Assembly (NCBI GenBank): GCA_902608845.1
Contig: CACLPR010000003.1
Location: forward strand, 1 to 58,926
DNA length: 58,926 bases
Source: an uncultured Pelagibacteraceae bacterium
GTDB taxonomy: Bacteria; Pseudomonadota; Alphaproteobacteria; Pelagibacterales; Pelagibacteraceae
Direction: 5' to 3'
The translations under genes were made by a program, and so were the position numbers. Of this stretch, positions 1-9,359 are shown piece after piece; the stretch's first letter is position 1; every line of letters begins with the position of its first letter. Below the pieces are notes generated by a model. That model was not told the DNA's origin. It searched no databases and was given only the letters and a program-made list of their open reading frames with translations.

Positions 1-835
1 TACTATAATTATTTATTCTTTTATAATCTTTTTCTGTTGTGATGATTTCTAACTTATCTTTTTGTGCAATATTCTTTATTTTCTTTAAATCCTTATTTGA
101 ATAATTATGATGATCAGGAAATATAAATTTTTTTGATATTTTAAACTTATACTTATTTAGAGTGTTTTCAAACTCCACTGGGTTTCCAATCCCACAAAAA
201 TATAAGTAACTTTTTTTTCTATCGAAATTCTTCAAATTGATTGCAACGTAGTTGGAATAAAATATTTTATTATTAAATTTTTTTAATATTGATGTAAGTT
301 TTACATTTTTTTTTTCGCCAATTAAAAAAATTGCACTATATTTTTTTAATATTTCTAATTTTTCTCTTAAAGGTCCTGCGGGAAGCAAATATCCATTGCC
401 AATACCATAAGTTGAATTAAAGCATGCAATTGATATGTCATAATCAATTTTTTTATCTTGTAAACCATCATCTAAAATAGCTAAGTTGAATTTTTTTGCT
501 TCTGCTTTATCTAAACTTATACCTCTATTCTCTGCACTAATTACTTTTCCGTGTGTCTCTAGCATTTTTCTTTCATCTAGTTGATCTAAATATCTTTTTT
601 TAATGAATACTGTTCTAAACCTATTTTTTAAAATTTTATTTATTTGTATACATAGAGATGTTTTTCCAGTTCCACCTAAATATATATTTCCTACGCATAT
701 AGTTTTTATTTTATATTTTTTTTTAATTAAAAAACTTTTAATAAAATTTATTAAATTAGTAAAAATTGTAAAAGGATTTAATAAATATGAGATTAAATTT
801 TTATCATTAAAATATAATGGTTTTATAATTTTCAT
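1..835 (-). CDS. lpxK: Tetraacyldisaccharide 4'-kinase LpxK, C-terminus cut by window edge
   Basis: LpxK phosphorylates the 4' position of the lipid A disaccharide at the inner membrane. Reading from an ATG at 835, the frame stays open to base 1 (278 codons), so the 3' end lies outside the window. A P-loop-like GGTGKT sits at residues 54-59 after an N-terminal hydrophobic stretch, a DDGLQ motif at 122-126, and a TTEKDY motif near the edge, all characteristic of the family. The start follows the waaA stop directly, and the waaA-lpxK pair with an upstream msbA-like exporter makes a lipid A operon. Identification is firm; only the C-terminus is unseen. Confidence 0.93.
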   Translation of the reverse strand, partial: MKIIKPLYFNDKNLISYLLNPFTIFTNLINFIKSFLIKKKYKIKTICVGNIYLGGTGKTSLCIQINKILKNRFRTVFIKKRYLDQLDERKMLETHGKVISAENRGISLDKAEAKKFNLAILDDGLQDKKIDYDISIACFNSTYGIGNGYLLPAGPLREKLEILKKYSAIFLIGEKKNVKLTSILKKFNNKIFYSNYVAINLKNFDRKKSYLYFCGIGNPVEFENTLNKYKFKISKKFIFPDHHNYSNKDLKKIKNIAQKDKLEIITTEKDYKRINNYS

Positions 836-2074
836 TTAGATAAATTTTTTAATTTCATTTAAATTCTGATTTAGAATTTTATCCCCCAAGTATTTTAACT
901 TTTTATTCACTGTATTTTTCTGTAAAAAATTAATTTTTTGACGAACAACAGATTTCATATTTTTTATTGAGTTTATTTTTGTTGTAATTTTAAATTTCTT
1001 TAACATTTTATAAACTTCTTTAAAGTTATCTATATGTGGACCGTATAATATATAATTACCTTCTCTCGCTGATTCTAGAGGGTTCTGTCCACCATGTGGT
1101 ATAAGTGACCCCCCCAAAAATGTTAATTTGGATAATGAATAGAAATTTGTAGAGACTCCGTAAGTATCTACTATGTATATATCTGTATCTTCGCTTAATT
1201 TTTTGTGTGAGGTATGAAATTGAGAATTCAGACCAATATTATTTAATTCATCAAGTATTTCTTTTTTTCTATTTATATGCCTTGGTATTATTATGGTTAT
1301 CAAGTTTTTAATTTCAGATTTAAGTTCCTTGTGCACTTTTCCAATAAATAATTCTTCTTTTCGATGAGTGCTTGCTGCACAGAAAATGATTCTTTTTGAA
1401 AATTTTTTTTTAAGAATTAAATTTTTAGTATTATTTTTTTGTACTTCCCCAAAAAACTTTAAATTACCAACAAATTTTGTATTTTTTGTTCCTAATAATT
1501 TTAAATATTTTTTAGACTCCATGTTTTGTGGCAAAGCAAGAGTTATTTTTTGAAATATTTTTTTAGAAAAATTTGGGAATAATTTCCATCTATTAAAAGA
1601 TTTTTTTGTAATTCTTGCGTTAAGAAGTATTAGTGGAATATTTTGTTTATGTAAATTATTAAACATATTGGGCCAAATTTCAGAGTCCACAAATATCGCT
1701 AATTTTGGTTTCCAATGATCAATGAAATGCTTGGTTAAAAAGTTTAAATCAAAAGGATAAAACTGATGAATTGTTTTTTTAAACCTAAATTTAGATAAAA
1801 TTTGTGATGAACTAGTAGTTGAAGAAGTAATTAAAATTCTTTTTATCTTTTTGTCTTTTTCAAATTTCTTAATAATTGGAATTATGCTTAATATTTCTCC
1901 TACACTTGCACCATGTATCCAAACTATTTCGTTAGAATTGTTGTTTTTTGCAAGAAATCCATATTTTTCCTTAAATCTATTTTGATCCTCTTTACCGAGG
2001 AAAATTCTAATTAATATAATTAATGGAGAAATAAAAATTATCAGAGACAAAAAAAAATTGTAAATAACAAACAT
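836..2074 (-). CDS. waaA: 3-deoxy-D-manno-octulosonic acid (Kdo) transferase WaaA
   Basis: This enzyme transfers Kdo from CMP-Kdo to the lipid A precursor on the cytoplasmic face of the inner membrane. The 412-residue product has one N-terminal membrane anchor (about residues 4-25) and the GT30 motif WIHGASVGE at 52-60, whose Glu is the likely catalytic base. A GT-B C-terminal half carries a GGS...HGGQNPLE stretch. The ATG overlaps the stop of the upstream exporter by one base (TAATG), which indicates translational coupling. Whether it adds one or two Kdo residues cannot be read from sequence. Confidence 0.93.
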   Translation of the reverse strand: MFVIYNFFLSLIIFISPLIILIRIFLGKEDQNRFKEKYGFLAKNNNSNEIVWIHGASVGEILSIIPIIKKFEKDKKIKRILITSSTTSSSQILSKFRFKKTIHQFYPFDLNFLTKHFIDHWKPKLAIFVDSEIWPNMFNNLHKQNIPLILLNARITKKSFNRWKLFPNFSKKIFQKITLALPQNMESKKYLKLLGTKNTKFVGNLKFFGEVQKNNTKNLILKKKFSKRIIFCAASTHRKEELFIGKVHKELKSEIKNLITIIIPRHINRKKEILDELNNIGLNSQFHTSHKKLSEDTDIYIVDTYGVSTNFYSLSKLTFLGGSLIPHGGQNPLESAREGNYILYGPHIDNFKEVYKMLKKFKITTKINSIKNMKSVVRQKINFLQKNTVNKKLKYLGDKILNQNLNEIKKFI

Positions 2075-3816
2075 TAATTTTTGTTTATTTGTTTTTTATA
2101 ATAGTTTTTATAAGTATTAGATTTTGTTAACAATTCTTCATGATTACCCGAGTCCATTACTACACCTTTTTCCATAACATAAATTTTATCAGAATTTAAA
2201 ATTGTTGAAAGTCTGTGGGCAATAACTACAGTTGTCTTATTTAAGGTTAATTTATCTAATGCTTTTTGGATTTTTTCTTCAGTTTCAGAGTCTAAAGATG
2301 AAGTAGCTTCATCCAAAAGTATTATTTTACTTTTTTTTAAAAATGCTCTTGCAATTGAAAGTCTTTGTTTTTCTCCTCCTGACAATCTGACTCCATTTTC
2401 TCCTATCATTGTTTGATATTTGTTCTCAAGTTTATCAATAAATTCTGAACACATAGAAAGATGGGATGCTTCATATATTTCATCATCTTTAGCATCTGGC
2501 TTTGCATATTTTATATTGTTGAAAATTGTATCATCAAATAAAGTTACATTTTGATCAACAATTGATATTTCCTTTCTTAAAGAAAATAGATTAACCTCTT
2601 TAATATCTTGTCCATCAATTTCTAATTTTCCCTCCGTTGGATCATAAATTCTTGGTATTAAACTTAACAGAGTTGATTTACCAGAGCCGCTTTGTCCAAC
2701 CAAAGCAGTCATTTTACCTCCATTTATTTTAATATTTATGTTTTTTAAAACTTTATTTTCTAAGTTTGTTGAATAGTGAAAATTTATATCTTTGCATTCT
2801 ATATTTCCATTTTTTAAATTTAAATTTATTTTATCATCGTTAGTTTGAATTAAATTTTTTGTATCAATTATTGGGAGTATTCTTTTGCTGGCAGATAATC
2901 CTTGGCTAATACCAACATTTATAGTTGCTAAGGATTTTACAGGTTGATAAGCTAACATCATTGCAGCCAAAAATGAAAAAAAATTATTTAAGCTGAGTTG
3001 ATCATTCATTATTAATTTTCCTGAGTAAAAAATTAGAACAGCAATCATAGTTCCAGTTAAAATTTCCATTACTGGCGTTGCCCTGATTAAGACGGAAGAT
3101 ATTTTTATTGATTTTTCTTTCAAATCATCCACAAATTTTTCTGATCTTTCATTCTCATATTTTTCTCTTTGAAAAATTTTAATAATTTTGTGATTTTTAA
3201 AAATATCAATTAAATATTTATTCAAATCTCCAGATTTTTCCTGAGCTTCAGTTACTACTTTCCCCATTCTTTTACCTAATTTTTTTGCAGTAATAGATGC
3301 GAATGGTATCATGATAAGTGCAATTAAAGATAATCTCCAGTTCTGGATAAACATTACTGATAGAAGTCCTATTAACGTTAATCCATCTTTGAAAAAAGTT
3401 AAAAAGGATGTACTTAGCATTCCTGTTATTTGATTAACATCAAAATTAAGATTGGAAATATATTTTCCAGTATGTTTGTTCTCTATGTTTTCAGTATCAG
3501 CCTTTATAAATGATGTAAGCATATTAACTTGTAATTCCTTTTTAACTTCTTCTGCGACTTTAATCATTGTGACTTTTGCTAAATAAAGGGACACCCCTTT
3601 TGTTGCAAAGGCCAAAATAATTAATAATGGAATTATTAAAAGTAGGCTTTGATCTTTATTAATAAAAATTTTATCGATTGCTGGATCTAATAACCACGCA
3701 GTTGCAGACGTACTTCCAGCAACTAATATAGAAAAAAAAACTGCTAAAAAAATTTTGTTTAAATATTTTTTTGTATAGTCTTTGTAAAGTCTTTTTAGTA
3801 TTTCAAGGTTTGGCAT
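2074..3816 (-). CDS. msbA: MsbA-like lipid A / multidrug ABC exporter
   Basis: This is a half-transporter of 580 residues with an N-terminal six-helix ABC exporter domain (about 1-320) fused to an ATPase domain. Walker A GQSGSGKST is at 374-382, the LSGGE signature at 478-482, and Walker B IILLDE at 498-503. It sits between ubiA and waaA-lpxK, overlapping each neighbour by a single base. That lipid A context argues that it flips lipid A core across the inner membrane as MsbA does; a more general lipid or drug exporter is the alternative. Confidence 0.85.
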   Translation of the reverse strand: MPNLEILKRLYKDYTKKYLNKIFLAVFFSILVAGSTSATAWLLDPAIDKIFINKDQSLLLIIPLLIILAFATKGVSLYLAKVTMIKVAEEVKKELQVNMLTSFIKADTENIENKHTGKYISNLNFDVNQITGMLSTSFLTFFKDGLTLIGLLSVMFIQNWRLSLIALIMIPFASITAKKLGKRMGKVVTEAQEKSGDLNKYLIDIFKNHKIIKIFQREKYENERSEKFVDDLKEKSIKISSVLIRATPVMEILTGTMIAVLIFYSGKLIMNDQLSLNNFFSFLAAMMLAYQPVKSLATINVGISQGLSASKRILPIIDTKNLIQTNDDKINLNLKNGNIECKDINFHYSTNLENKVLKNINIKINGGKMTALVGQSGSGKSTLLSLIPRIYDPTEGKLEIDGQDIKEVNLFSLRKEISIVDQNVTLFDDTIFNNIKYAKPDAKDDEIYEASHLSMCSEFIDKLENKYQTMIGENGVRLSGGEKQRLSIARAFLKKSKIILLDEATSSLDSETEEKIQKALDKLTLNKTTVVIAHRLSTILNSDKIYVMEKGVVMDSGNHEELLTKSNTYKNYYKKQINKN

Positions 3817-4682
3817 TAAATTATTTTTCCAATTAAAATATTAATAAATACAATAAGACCTAATAAATTATTACTTTTAAATTTTATTAGACACATATTA
3901 GGGTTCGATACTTCAAGATTTTTTATTTGATAAAAGCCTAAATGAAAAAAAGTAATTATCAGTGATATAAAAAATAAGATATTAAAATCCATTAAAAAAC
4001 CAACTAAAAGTAATGAAAGAAAAAAAATTATGTAACATAGTGAAATAAATTTTTTTGGGCTATTTTTAAATTTTATCGAGGTAGATTTAACTCCTATAAT
4101 CTCATCATCTTTAATATCTTGATATCCATAAATAGTGTCGTAACCCAGTGTCCAAAATATGGCTCCAAAATAAAAAATAATTGGTATTAAATCTATGCTG
4201 TTATTTATTGATATCCAAGCAAGAACAAGGCCATAGTTAAATGTAATTCCTAAAAATAGCTGTGGCCAATAAGTAAATCTCTTCATCAAAGGATAAGTAA
4301 AAGCCAATGGCATAGACAATAGTGCCATTAAAATTGTAAATATATTGAAATTAATCAATACTAAAAATGCTAATCCACATAAAACAAAAGAGTAAATTAT
4401 TGCACTCTTTACAGAAACTTTTCCAGATGCAATGGGTCTATTTTTTGTTCTTTCAACCTTTTTGTCAAAATTTTTGTCTACTATGTCATTAACAATGCAC
4501 CCAGCTGATCTCATTAGCATTGAACCAAGTAAAAAAAGTAAAGAATAAAAATAAAATTTTCCTAATTCAGAATCAAAATTATAAGCAATAGTAAGACCCC
4601 ATAGACAAGGCCAAAATAAAAGCATGTATCCGATTGGTCTATTTAATCTTGTAAGTTCAATGAACAATTTGATGTTTTGCAT
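3816..4682 (-). CDS. ubiA: 4-hydroxybenzoate polyprenyltransferase UbiA
   Basis: UbiA attaches the polyprenyl tail to 4-hydroxybenzoate in ubiquinone synthesis, inside the membrane. The 288-residue protein is hydrophobic throughout, with the first Asp-rich motif NDIVDKNFD at 65-73 and a second DIKDDE motif near residues 185-192; both coordinate the Mg-diphosphate. Length matches the family (about 290). It is the first gene of the run ubiA-msbA-waaA-lpxK and overlaps msbA by one base. The upstream divergent gap carries two GANTC sites. Confidence 0.93.
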   Translation of the reverse strand: MQNIKLFIELTRLNRPIGYMLLFWPCLWGLTIAYNFDSELGKFYFYSLLFLLGSMLMRSAGCIVNDIVDKNFDKKVERTKNRPIASGKVSVKSAIIYSFVLCGLAFLVLINFNIFTILMALLSMPLAFTYPLMKRFTYWPQLFLGITFNYGLVLAWISINNSIDLIPIIFYFGAIFWTLGYDTIYGYQDIKDDEIIGVKSTSIKFKNSPKKFISLCYIIFFLSLLLVGFLMDFNILFFISLIITFFHLGFYQIKNLEVSNPNMCLIKFKSNNLLGLIVFINILIGKII

Positions 4683-4709
4683 AACAATTTACTTGTAAAT
4701 AGCAAAGCA

Positions 4710-4732
4710 GAGTCTCATAATCAAATTGATTC
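4710..4732. promoter_or_regulatory. Two GANTC (CcrM target) sites in the ubiA / DUF2721 divergent gap
   Basis: GAGTC lies at 4710-4714 and GATTC at 4728-4732, both within the 52-base gap between the divergent starts of ubiA and the DUF2721 gene. The window encodes a CcrM-type GANTC methylase, so both sites should be substrates. None of the other gene gaps I scanned by eye, except the one before ccrM, holds a GANTC site. A role in transcription is inferred. Confidence 0.4.
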
Positions 4733-4734
4733 GA

Positions 4735-5142
4735 ATGAATATAGATTACACCGTCACTGCATTAATGTTTCCAGCAATACCGCTTATAATGAGTGTATAT
4801 AGCAATCGATTTCATACCCTGAGCGGATTAATCCGAAAAATTCATGATGAGTATGTGTTTGAAAAACACACTCCTCCAGAATGGAAAGATCAACTTATAA
4901 ACCTAAACAGCAGAATTGGAGTATTAAAGTTTGCAATTATGTCAGCAGCATTTGGCTTTTTATTTAATATGCTAACTGTGTTTGCTCTTTATTTAGAAAG
5001 TTTAATTGTAGCTAGAGTAATCTTTGGAACATGTTGTTTGTCAATGATGATTTCAATTATATTTTTTATAAGAGAAATACAAATTTCTACTAAGGCTTTA
5101 AAACTTCACCTTTCTGATATGGATGTTCAGTTTAAGGAATAA
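4735..5142 (+). CDS. DUF2721 family membrane protein
   Basis: A 135-residue protein of unknown function that resembles DUF2721. It opens with a hydrophobic stretch containing ALMFPAIPLIM and a conserved-looking NRFHTLSGLIR segment, then has a pair of hydrophobic helices in the second half, suggesting three membrane segments in all. I take the ATG at 4735 as start; an in-frame TTG at 4726 would add three residues. The 3' end overlaps the convergent quinone reductase by 11 bases. It stands alone on its strand, divergent from ubiA. Confidence 0.72.
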   Translation: MNIDYTVTALMFPAIPLIMSVYSNRFHTLSGLIRKIHDEYVFEKHTPPEWKDQLINLNSRIGVLKFAIMSAAFGFLFNMLTVFALYLESLIVARVIFGTCCLSMMISIIFFIREIQISTKALKLHLSDMDVQFKE

Positions 5143-6103
5143 TTATAGCTGGACCTGTAATTTTTCTTCCTTCTAAATCTTTATGAGCTTGAACAGCATC
5201 TTCTAATTTATATTTTTTAAAAATTTCTATTTTTATATTTCCTGATGAAATTTGTTTAAACAACATATTAGCCGCTTCTTGTATTTCTTCACTATTTGTG
5301 AAGTACTGATTCATTGCAGGTCTTACAAAATAAATACCTTTTGGTTGTAAAGATTTTGAAACAATAATTGGGTCAAGTGGACCTGATGCATTTCCAAATG
5401 AAACCATTGTTCCTCTTAATTTTAGACATTCAATGGATTTATCATATGTTGTTTTACCCACACCATCATAAACAACTGAAACACCTTTACCATCTGTGAG
5501 TTCCAACACTTTTTTTGCAAAGTCTTCCTTAGAATAATTTATAACTTCATCACAACCATATTTTCCTGCTGTCTCAACTTTTTCGTCACTACCAACGGTT
5601 CCAATAACTTTCAGCCCTAAACTTTTTGCCCACTGACAAAAGAATTGTCCTACACCACCAGCCGCTGCATGAAATAAGACAGTTTCACCTTTCTTTGGAA
5701 TATATGTTTTGTGTAATAAATAAAATGTTGTCATTCCTTTTGTCATTGCACTTGAAACTTGCTCCAAATCAATATCATCAGGAACTTTTACTACATTTTT
5801 TGATGTGTAATTTCTGTGGGTTGAGTAGGCACCCAATGGAGCTGCAGCATATGCAATTTTATCCCCAACCGAAAAATTAGAAACATTTGAACCAACTTCT
5901 TTAACAATACCTGCCGCTTCCATTCCAATCCCGGTTGGTAATTGAAGAGGATATAAGCCTGATCTATGATAGGTATCTATATAATTCAAACCAATTGATA
6001 CATGTTCAATTTGAACTTCATCAGCACCAGGTTTTTCTAAAGATATATCTTCTAATTTCAGAACTTCTGGGCCACCTGTATTTGTTACTTTTATAGATTT
6101 CAT
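5132..6103 (-). CDS. qor: NADPH:quinone oxidoreductase, zinc-independent MDR family
   Basis: A soluble 323-residue medium-chain reductase, the usual length for Qor-type quinone reductases. The N-terminal GroES-like domain has GMEAAGIV, and the Rossmann domain has AAAGGVGQ at about residues 145-152 for NADPH. The zinc-ligand cysteines of alcohol dehydrogenases are absent, which fits the quinone reductase branch. It leads a same-strand group with pirin, DoxX and the haloacid dehalogenase. The physiological substrate is uncertain. Confidence 0.85.
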   Translation of the reverse strand: MKSIKVTNTGGPEVLKLEDISLEKPGADEVQIEHVSIGLNYIDTYHRSGLYPLQLPTGIGMEAAGIVKEVGSNVSNFSVGDKIAYAAAPLGAYSTHRNYTSKNVVKVPDDIDLEQVSSAMTKGMTTFYLLHKTYIPKKGETVLFHAAAGGVGQFFCQWAKSLGLKVIGTVGSDEKVETAGKYGCDEVINYSKEDFAKKVLELTDGKGVSVVYDGVGKTTYDKSIECLKLRGTMVSFGNASGPLDPIIVSKSLQPKGIYFVRPAMNQYFTNSEEIQEAANMLFKQISSGNIKIEIFKKYKLEDAVQAHKDLEGRKITGPAIIIP

Positions 6104-6117
6104 TTTTAAAAGAATAT

Positions 6118-6954
6118 TTATTTTACAAATGTACCTTTATGATAATCCTCGACTGCTTGCAAGATTTCTTGTTTAGTGTTCATAACAAATGGACCACCTC
6201 TAGCAATTTGTTCGCCTATTGGTTTCCCAGCAATTAGAAGAAACTTAGCATCAGTTGAGCCATAAACCTTAAGTTTATCCCCCTTTTCTAAAAGAATTAG
6301 TTTTGAATTTTCAACTTTTTGATGTTGCTGATTTCCAATTTTTATCTCTCCTTGAATTAAATAAATAAATGAATTGTGATTTGATGGTAAATAGAAATTG
6401 AACTCTTTGTCTTTATTTAATTCTACATCAAAATAAATAGGCTCAACATTATGCTTTTTTACAGGTCCCTCAGCTTGTTCGAATTTACCAGCGATAACTT
6501 TTACAATTTTTTCCTCATCTTTGTATGATTGCATCTGATCCGCATCTATGTAGATATAATTAGGTTTGCTCATTTTAAGTTTAGCCGGCATGTTGATCCA
6601 TAATTGAAATCCATGCAGCTTACCTTCTTTCATTGCTGGCATTTCAGAGTGAATTATTCCACTTCCAGTTTTCATCCACTGAACATCTCCTGCAGTCATC
6701 CTACCTTTACCACCTGTACTATCTTTGTGCTCAAAATCTCCAGCTAACATATAGGTTACTGTTTCAATTCCTCGATGAGGATGAGGCGGAAAACCTGCTA
6801 TATAATCCTCACTATTTTCTGATCCAAATTCATCTAACATTAAAAACGGATCAAAGTAATTTGGCTCTACACCAATGCTTCTTTTTAATTTAACTCCAGC
6901 CCCGTCAGATGCTGGCGTAGGTTCAATAATTTTTTTAATTTCAATATTTGACAT
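6118..6954 (-). CDS. Pirin family bicupin protein
   Basis: A 278-residue pirin-like protein. Predicted metal ligands are H58 and H60 in HPHRGIETVTY, and H102 and E104 in HSEMP, matching the pirin four-ligand pattern in the N-terminal cupin. Some bacterial pirins act as quercetin dioxygenases and others bind metabolic enzymes; nothing here decides between them. It lies between qor and a DoxX gene with gaps of 14 and 7 bases, so a redox or electrophile-handling operon is plausible. Confidence 0.85.
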   Translation of the reverse strand: MSNIEIKKIIEPTPASDGAGVKLKRSIGVEPNYFDPFLMLDEFGSENSEDYIAGFPPHPHRGIETVTYMLAGDFEHKDSTGGKGRMTAGDVQWMKTGSGIIHSEMPAMKEGKLHGFQLWINMPAKLKMSKPNYIYIDADQMQSYKDEEKIVKVIAGKFEQAEGPVKKHNVEPIYFDVELNKDKEFNFYLPSNHNSFIYLIQGEIKIGNQQHQKVENSKLILLEKGDKLKVYGSTDAKFLLIAGKPIGEQIARGGPFVMNTKQEILQAVEDYHKGTFVK

Positions 6955-6961
6955 TTTATTT

Positions 6962-7333
6962 TTAAAACTTTCTATCTAAACTAAAATCTTTAGTTCCATT
7001 TATTGATATAAATATAAACCCACCTGCTAATGCTATATTTTTCAAAAAAGATCCTAATTGCATCTGGTCAGAAAAATCATTGTGAAAAATTACTGCTGTA
7101 GCAATACAAAAAAGACTTAATAAACCTGCTGCAATTTTTGCTTTATAGCCTATTATAATTAAGATAGGTCCAACTATCTCTAAAATTATTGCTGGTATAA
7201 TTAAAATTCCTGGTATTCCAAAACCTTCCATCCAGCCGACTGTTCCATCATAATTACTCATTTTAAAAACACCATTAAGAAGAAATAAAGCTGAAATTAA
7301 AATTCTTGCAACAAGATCTAAAATGTTTGTCAT
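6962..7333 (-). CDS. DoxX family membrane protein
   Basis: A 123-residue protein with four predicted membrane helices and the DoxX layout: an ARILIS..FLLNGVFK first helix and a paired E..GP..I..G motif in the middle. DoxX proteins are linked to thiosulfate or quinone redox chemistry in some organisms, but most bacterial members lack a proven role. It lies 7 bases upstream of the pirin gene on the same strand and 21 bases after the dehalogenase. Confidence 0.8.
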   Translation of the reverse strand: MTNILDLVARILISALFLLNGVFKMSNYDGTVGWMEGFGIPGILIIPAIILEIVGPILIIIGYKAKIAAGLLSLFCIATAVIFHNDFSDQMQLGSFLKNIALAGGFIFISINGTKDFSLDRKF

Positions 7334-7354
7334 AATTTTAAAATAATTACTTGT

Positions 7355-8014
7355 TTAAATAATATCAAGCAAGTGTTTAAGATTATTTATCTGATTTTCA
7401 GGAGAGTAATCTAGATTATCAAAAATAATATTATTTCTATTCACCCAAATAGCATTAAAACCATAATTACCACCTCCTGAAACATCCCATGTATTTGCGC
7501 TCAAAAAAGCAATTTCATGTTTTTCAATCTTATATTTTTTAACTGGAATATCGTATACCTTTGAATCTGGCTTAAAAATACCTACTTCTTCTACTGAAAA
7601 AATATCATCAAAAACTTTAAGATTATTACTAGCGACCAATTCATTGAGAAGGGAAGGAGTTCCATTTGAAAGTATTGATAGTTTATAATTTTTTTCTTTT
7701 AATAATTGTAGAGTTTCTTTTACTTCTGGATAAGGGGAAAGAATTTTATAAAGATCAAGTAATTCACTTTTCATATAAGGATTAATATTAAAAACTTTCA
7801 TTGATTTATCTAAACTATCCTCAGTAATTTTCCAAAAATCTTTATGTCTTTTCATTAGACTTCTAAGCCAAGTATATTCTAGCTGAGTTGTTCTCCAATA
7901 ATTTGAAAAGCTTTCCCATTTGCTGCCAATTTTATCTTTACATTTTTCTGCTGCAGAATTGACATCAAATAAAGTTCCATAGGCATCGAAAATTATTGCT
8001 TTAATATTTTTCAT
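7355..8014 (-). CDS. Haloacid dehalogenase, type II (L-2-haloacid dehalogenase-like)
   Basis: A 219-residue HAD hydrolase. The nucleophile D10 lies in FDAYGTLFD and is followed by the subfamily features WRTTQLEYTWLRS, ILSNGTP, and a C-terminal SANTWDVSGG motif. That SxNxWD element distinguishes true L-2-haloacid dehalogenases from HAD phosphatases, so hydrolytic removal of halide from 2-haloacids is likely. It is the first gene of a run with doxX, pirin and qor. Its start is only 16 bases from the divergent rsmE start. Confidence 0.8.
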   Translation of the reverse strand: MKNIKAIIFDAYGTLFDVNSAAEKCKDKIGSKWESFSNYWRTTQLEYTWLRSLMKRHKDFWKITEDSLDKSMKVFNINPYMKSELLDLYKILSPYPEVKETLQLLKEKNYKLSILSNGTPSLLNELVASNNLKVFDDIFSVEEVGIFKPDSKVYDIPVKKYKIEKHEIAFLSANTWDVSGGGNYGFNAIWVNRNNIIFDNLDYSPENQINNLKHLLDII

Positions 8015-8030
8015 AAATTACTTTCTTGAT

Positions 8031-8741
8031 ATGAATAATATTAGATTATTTTTTCCTGAAAGTTTATCTCTTAATTTTAATTCTTGGCTTGAAAAACCAC
8101 AATCGCACTATTTAACAAAAGTAATGAGAGTCAAAATTGGTGAAAATTTTTCACTATTTAATAAAAACGGTGAGTGGTTAGCCAAAATTAATAATATTAG
8201 TAGTGGCAAAGTTGAATTTAGTATTCAAGAAAAATTAAGAAATAAAGAAAACCCAGTAGATATTTGGTTGGCATTTTCGCCAATTAAATCAAATTATTCA
8301 AATTTCATGATACAAAAGGCTACTGAATTGGGTGTAACTAAATTTATTCCAATTATTTTTGATAGAACAATTGTCAGAAAGATTAATTTTGAGAGATTAG
8401 AAAAAATAATTATAGAGGCAACAGAGCAGTCAAATAGAATAAACCTTCCTTCTTTAGAAAAACCTCAAAACTTGAAAAGTTTCTTAAAAAAAAATGAAAA
8501 TAAAATAGATTTAATTTTTACTGACCTTAACACTAAAAATAAAAAAATTGAGTTAAATAAAGACAGAAGTAAATCATTGTGTATTATAATTGGACCTGAG
8601 GGTGATTTTTCAGAACAAGAAAGGAATAAAATTTTAAATTTTAAAGGTGTAAAATCATTTAAAATAAACGAAAATATTCTGAGATCAGAGACAGCAGTAA
8701 TATCATCAGTATCAATACTAAATTATATTTTGAATTTATAA
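8031..8741 (+). CDS. rsmE: 16S rRNA m3U1498 methyltransferase RsmE
   Basis: RsmE methylates N3 of U1498 of 16S rRNA with SAM. The 236-residue protein has an N-terminal PUA-like domain (HYLTKVMRVK.G) and a C-terminal SPOUT knot with IIGPEGDFSEQE near 190-200 and LRSETAV near 218-224, both family signatures. It is a single gene, divergent from the dehalogenase, and its 3' end overlaps the convergent Sco gene by 6 bases. Confidence 0.93.
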   Translation: MNNIRLFFPESLSLNFNSWLEKPQSHYLTKVMRVKIGENFSLFNKNGEWLAKINNISSGKVEFSIQEKLRNKENPVDIWLAFSPIKSNYSNFMIQKATELGVTKFIPIIFDRTIVRKINFERLEKIIIEATEQSNRINLPSLEKPQNLKSFLKKNENKIDLIFTDLNTKNKKIELNKDRSKSLCIIIGPEGDFSEQERNKILNFKGVKSFKINENILRSETAVISSVSILNYILNL

Positions 8742-9323
8742 ATATTTGTTAATTAATTTAATTGATTTTTTAATATCGTCCCTGTGAGAAATTTTAGCAA
8801 TATATTTTCCATCTTTAAGTAGAATCACTGGGGAGCTGTGGTCAACATTGTAATCACCATTTTCAAAAAAAATCTTTTGACTGATTATTCCCCATGATTG
8901 TGACAATAAAAAAATTTCACCTGGATCTCCTGTGATACCAACAAACTCGTTATCAAAATTTCTTAGATAATCTTTAATAACTTCTGGAGTATCTCTTTTA
9001 GGATCAACACTAATAAAAAAAACTTTTAAATTTTTTTTTTTATTTTTCTTTATTCTATTCAATGCAATATCTATTTTATTTAAAGTCATTGGACAAATAT
9101 CAGGACAATTTGTAAAACCAAAAAAAATTGCAGTTAAAGGTCCATCAAAAGATTCTTGAGTTATAATATTATTGTTCATATCTTTAAGTTCAAAATCTGA
9201 GCCTTTAAATGCTGCGACTGATTGGTCTTTTTGTTCTTTCATAGAAAGAAATACTGGAAGCATCAAAAAAAAGAATATTGTTAAACATCCAGTTAATACT
9301 GCAATCGAGGTTTTTATTTTCAT
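8736..9323 (-). CDS. SCO1/SenC family copper chaperone for cytochrome oxidase
   Basis: Sco proteins deliver copper to the CuA site of cytochrome c oxidase from the periplasmic face. This 195-residue protein has an N-terminal membrane anchor (about 7-27) and a thioredoxin-like fold with copper ligands C73 and C77 in CPDIC and H162 in VDHSSPV. Length and all three ligands are canonical. It is divergent from an oxidase subunit III-like gene and lies 1 kb from coxB, whose product carries the CuA site it would serve. Confidence 0.92.
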   Translation of the reverse strand: MKIKTSIAVLTGCLTIFFFLMLPVFLSMKEQKDQSVAAFKGSDFELKDMNNNIITQESFDGPLTAIFFGFTNCPDICPMTLNKIDIALNRIKKNKKKNLKVFFISVDPKRDTPEVIKDYLRNFDNEFVGITGDPGEIFLLSQSWGIISQKIFFENGDYNVDHSSPVILLKDGKYIAKISHRDDIKKSIKLINKYL

Positions 9324-9359
9324 TATTGTAAAATTATATATAGGAACTATATAAAGATT

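Noticed and set aside
603..839. Plus-strand frame of 78 codons at the left end
   Set aside because: It is the mirror of lpxK on the minus strand, whose kinase motifs read correctly; the plus-strand product is low-complexity Phe/Ile/Lys.
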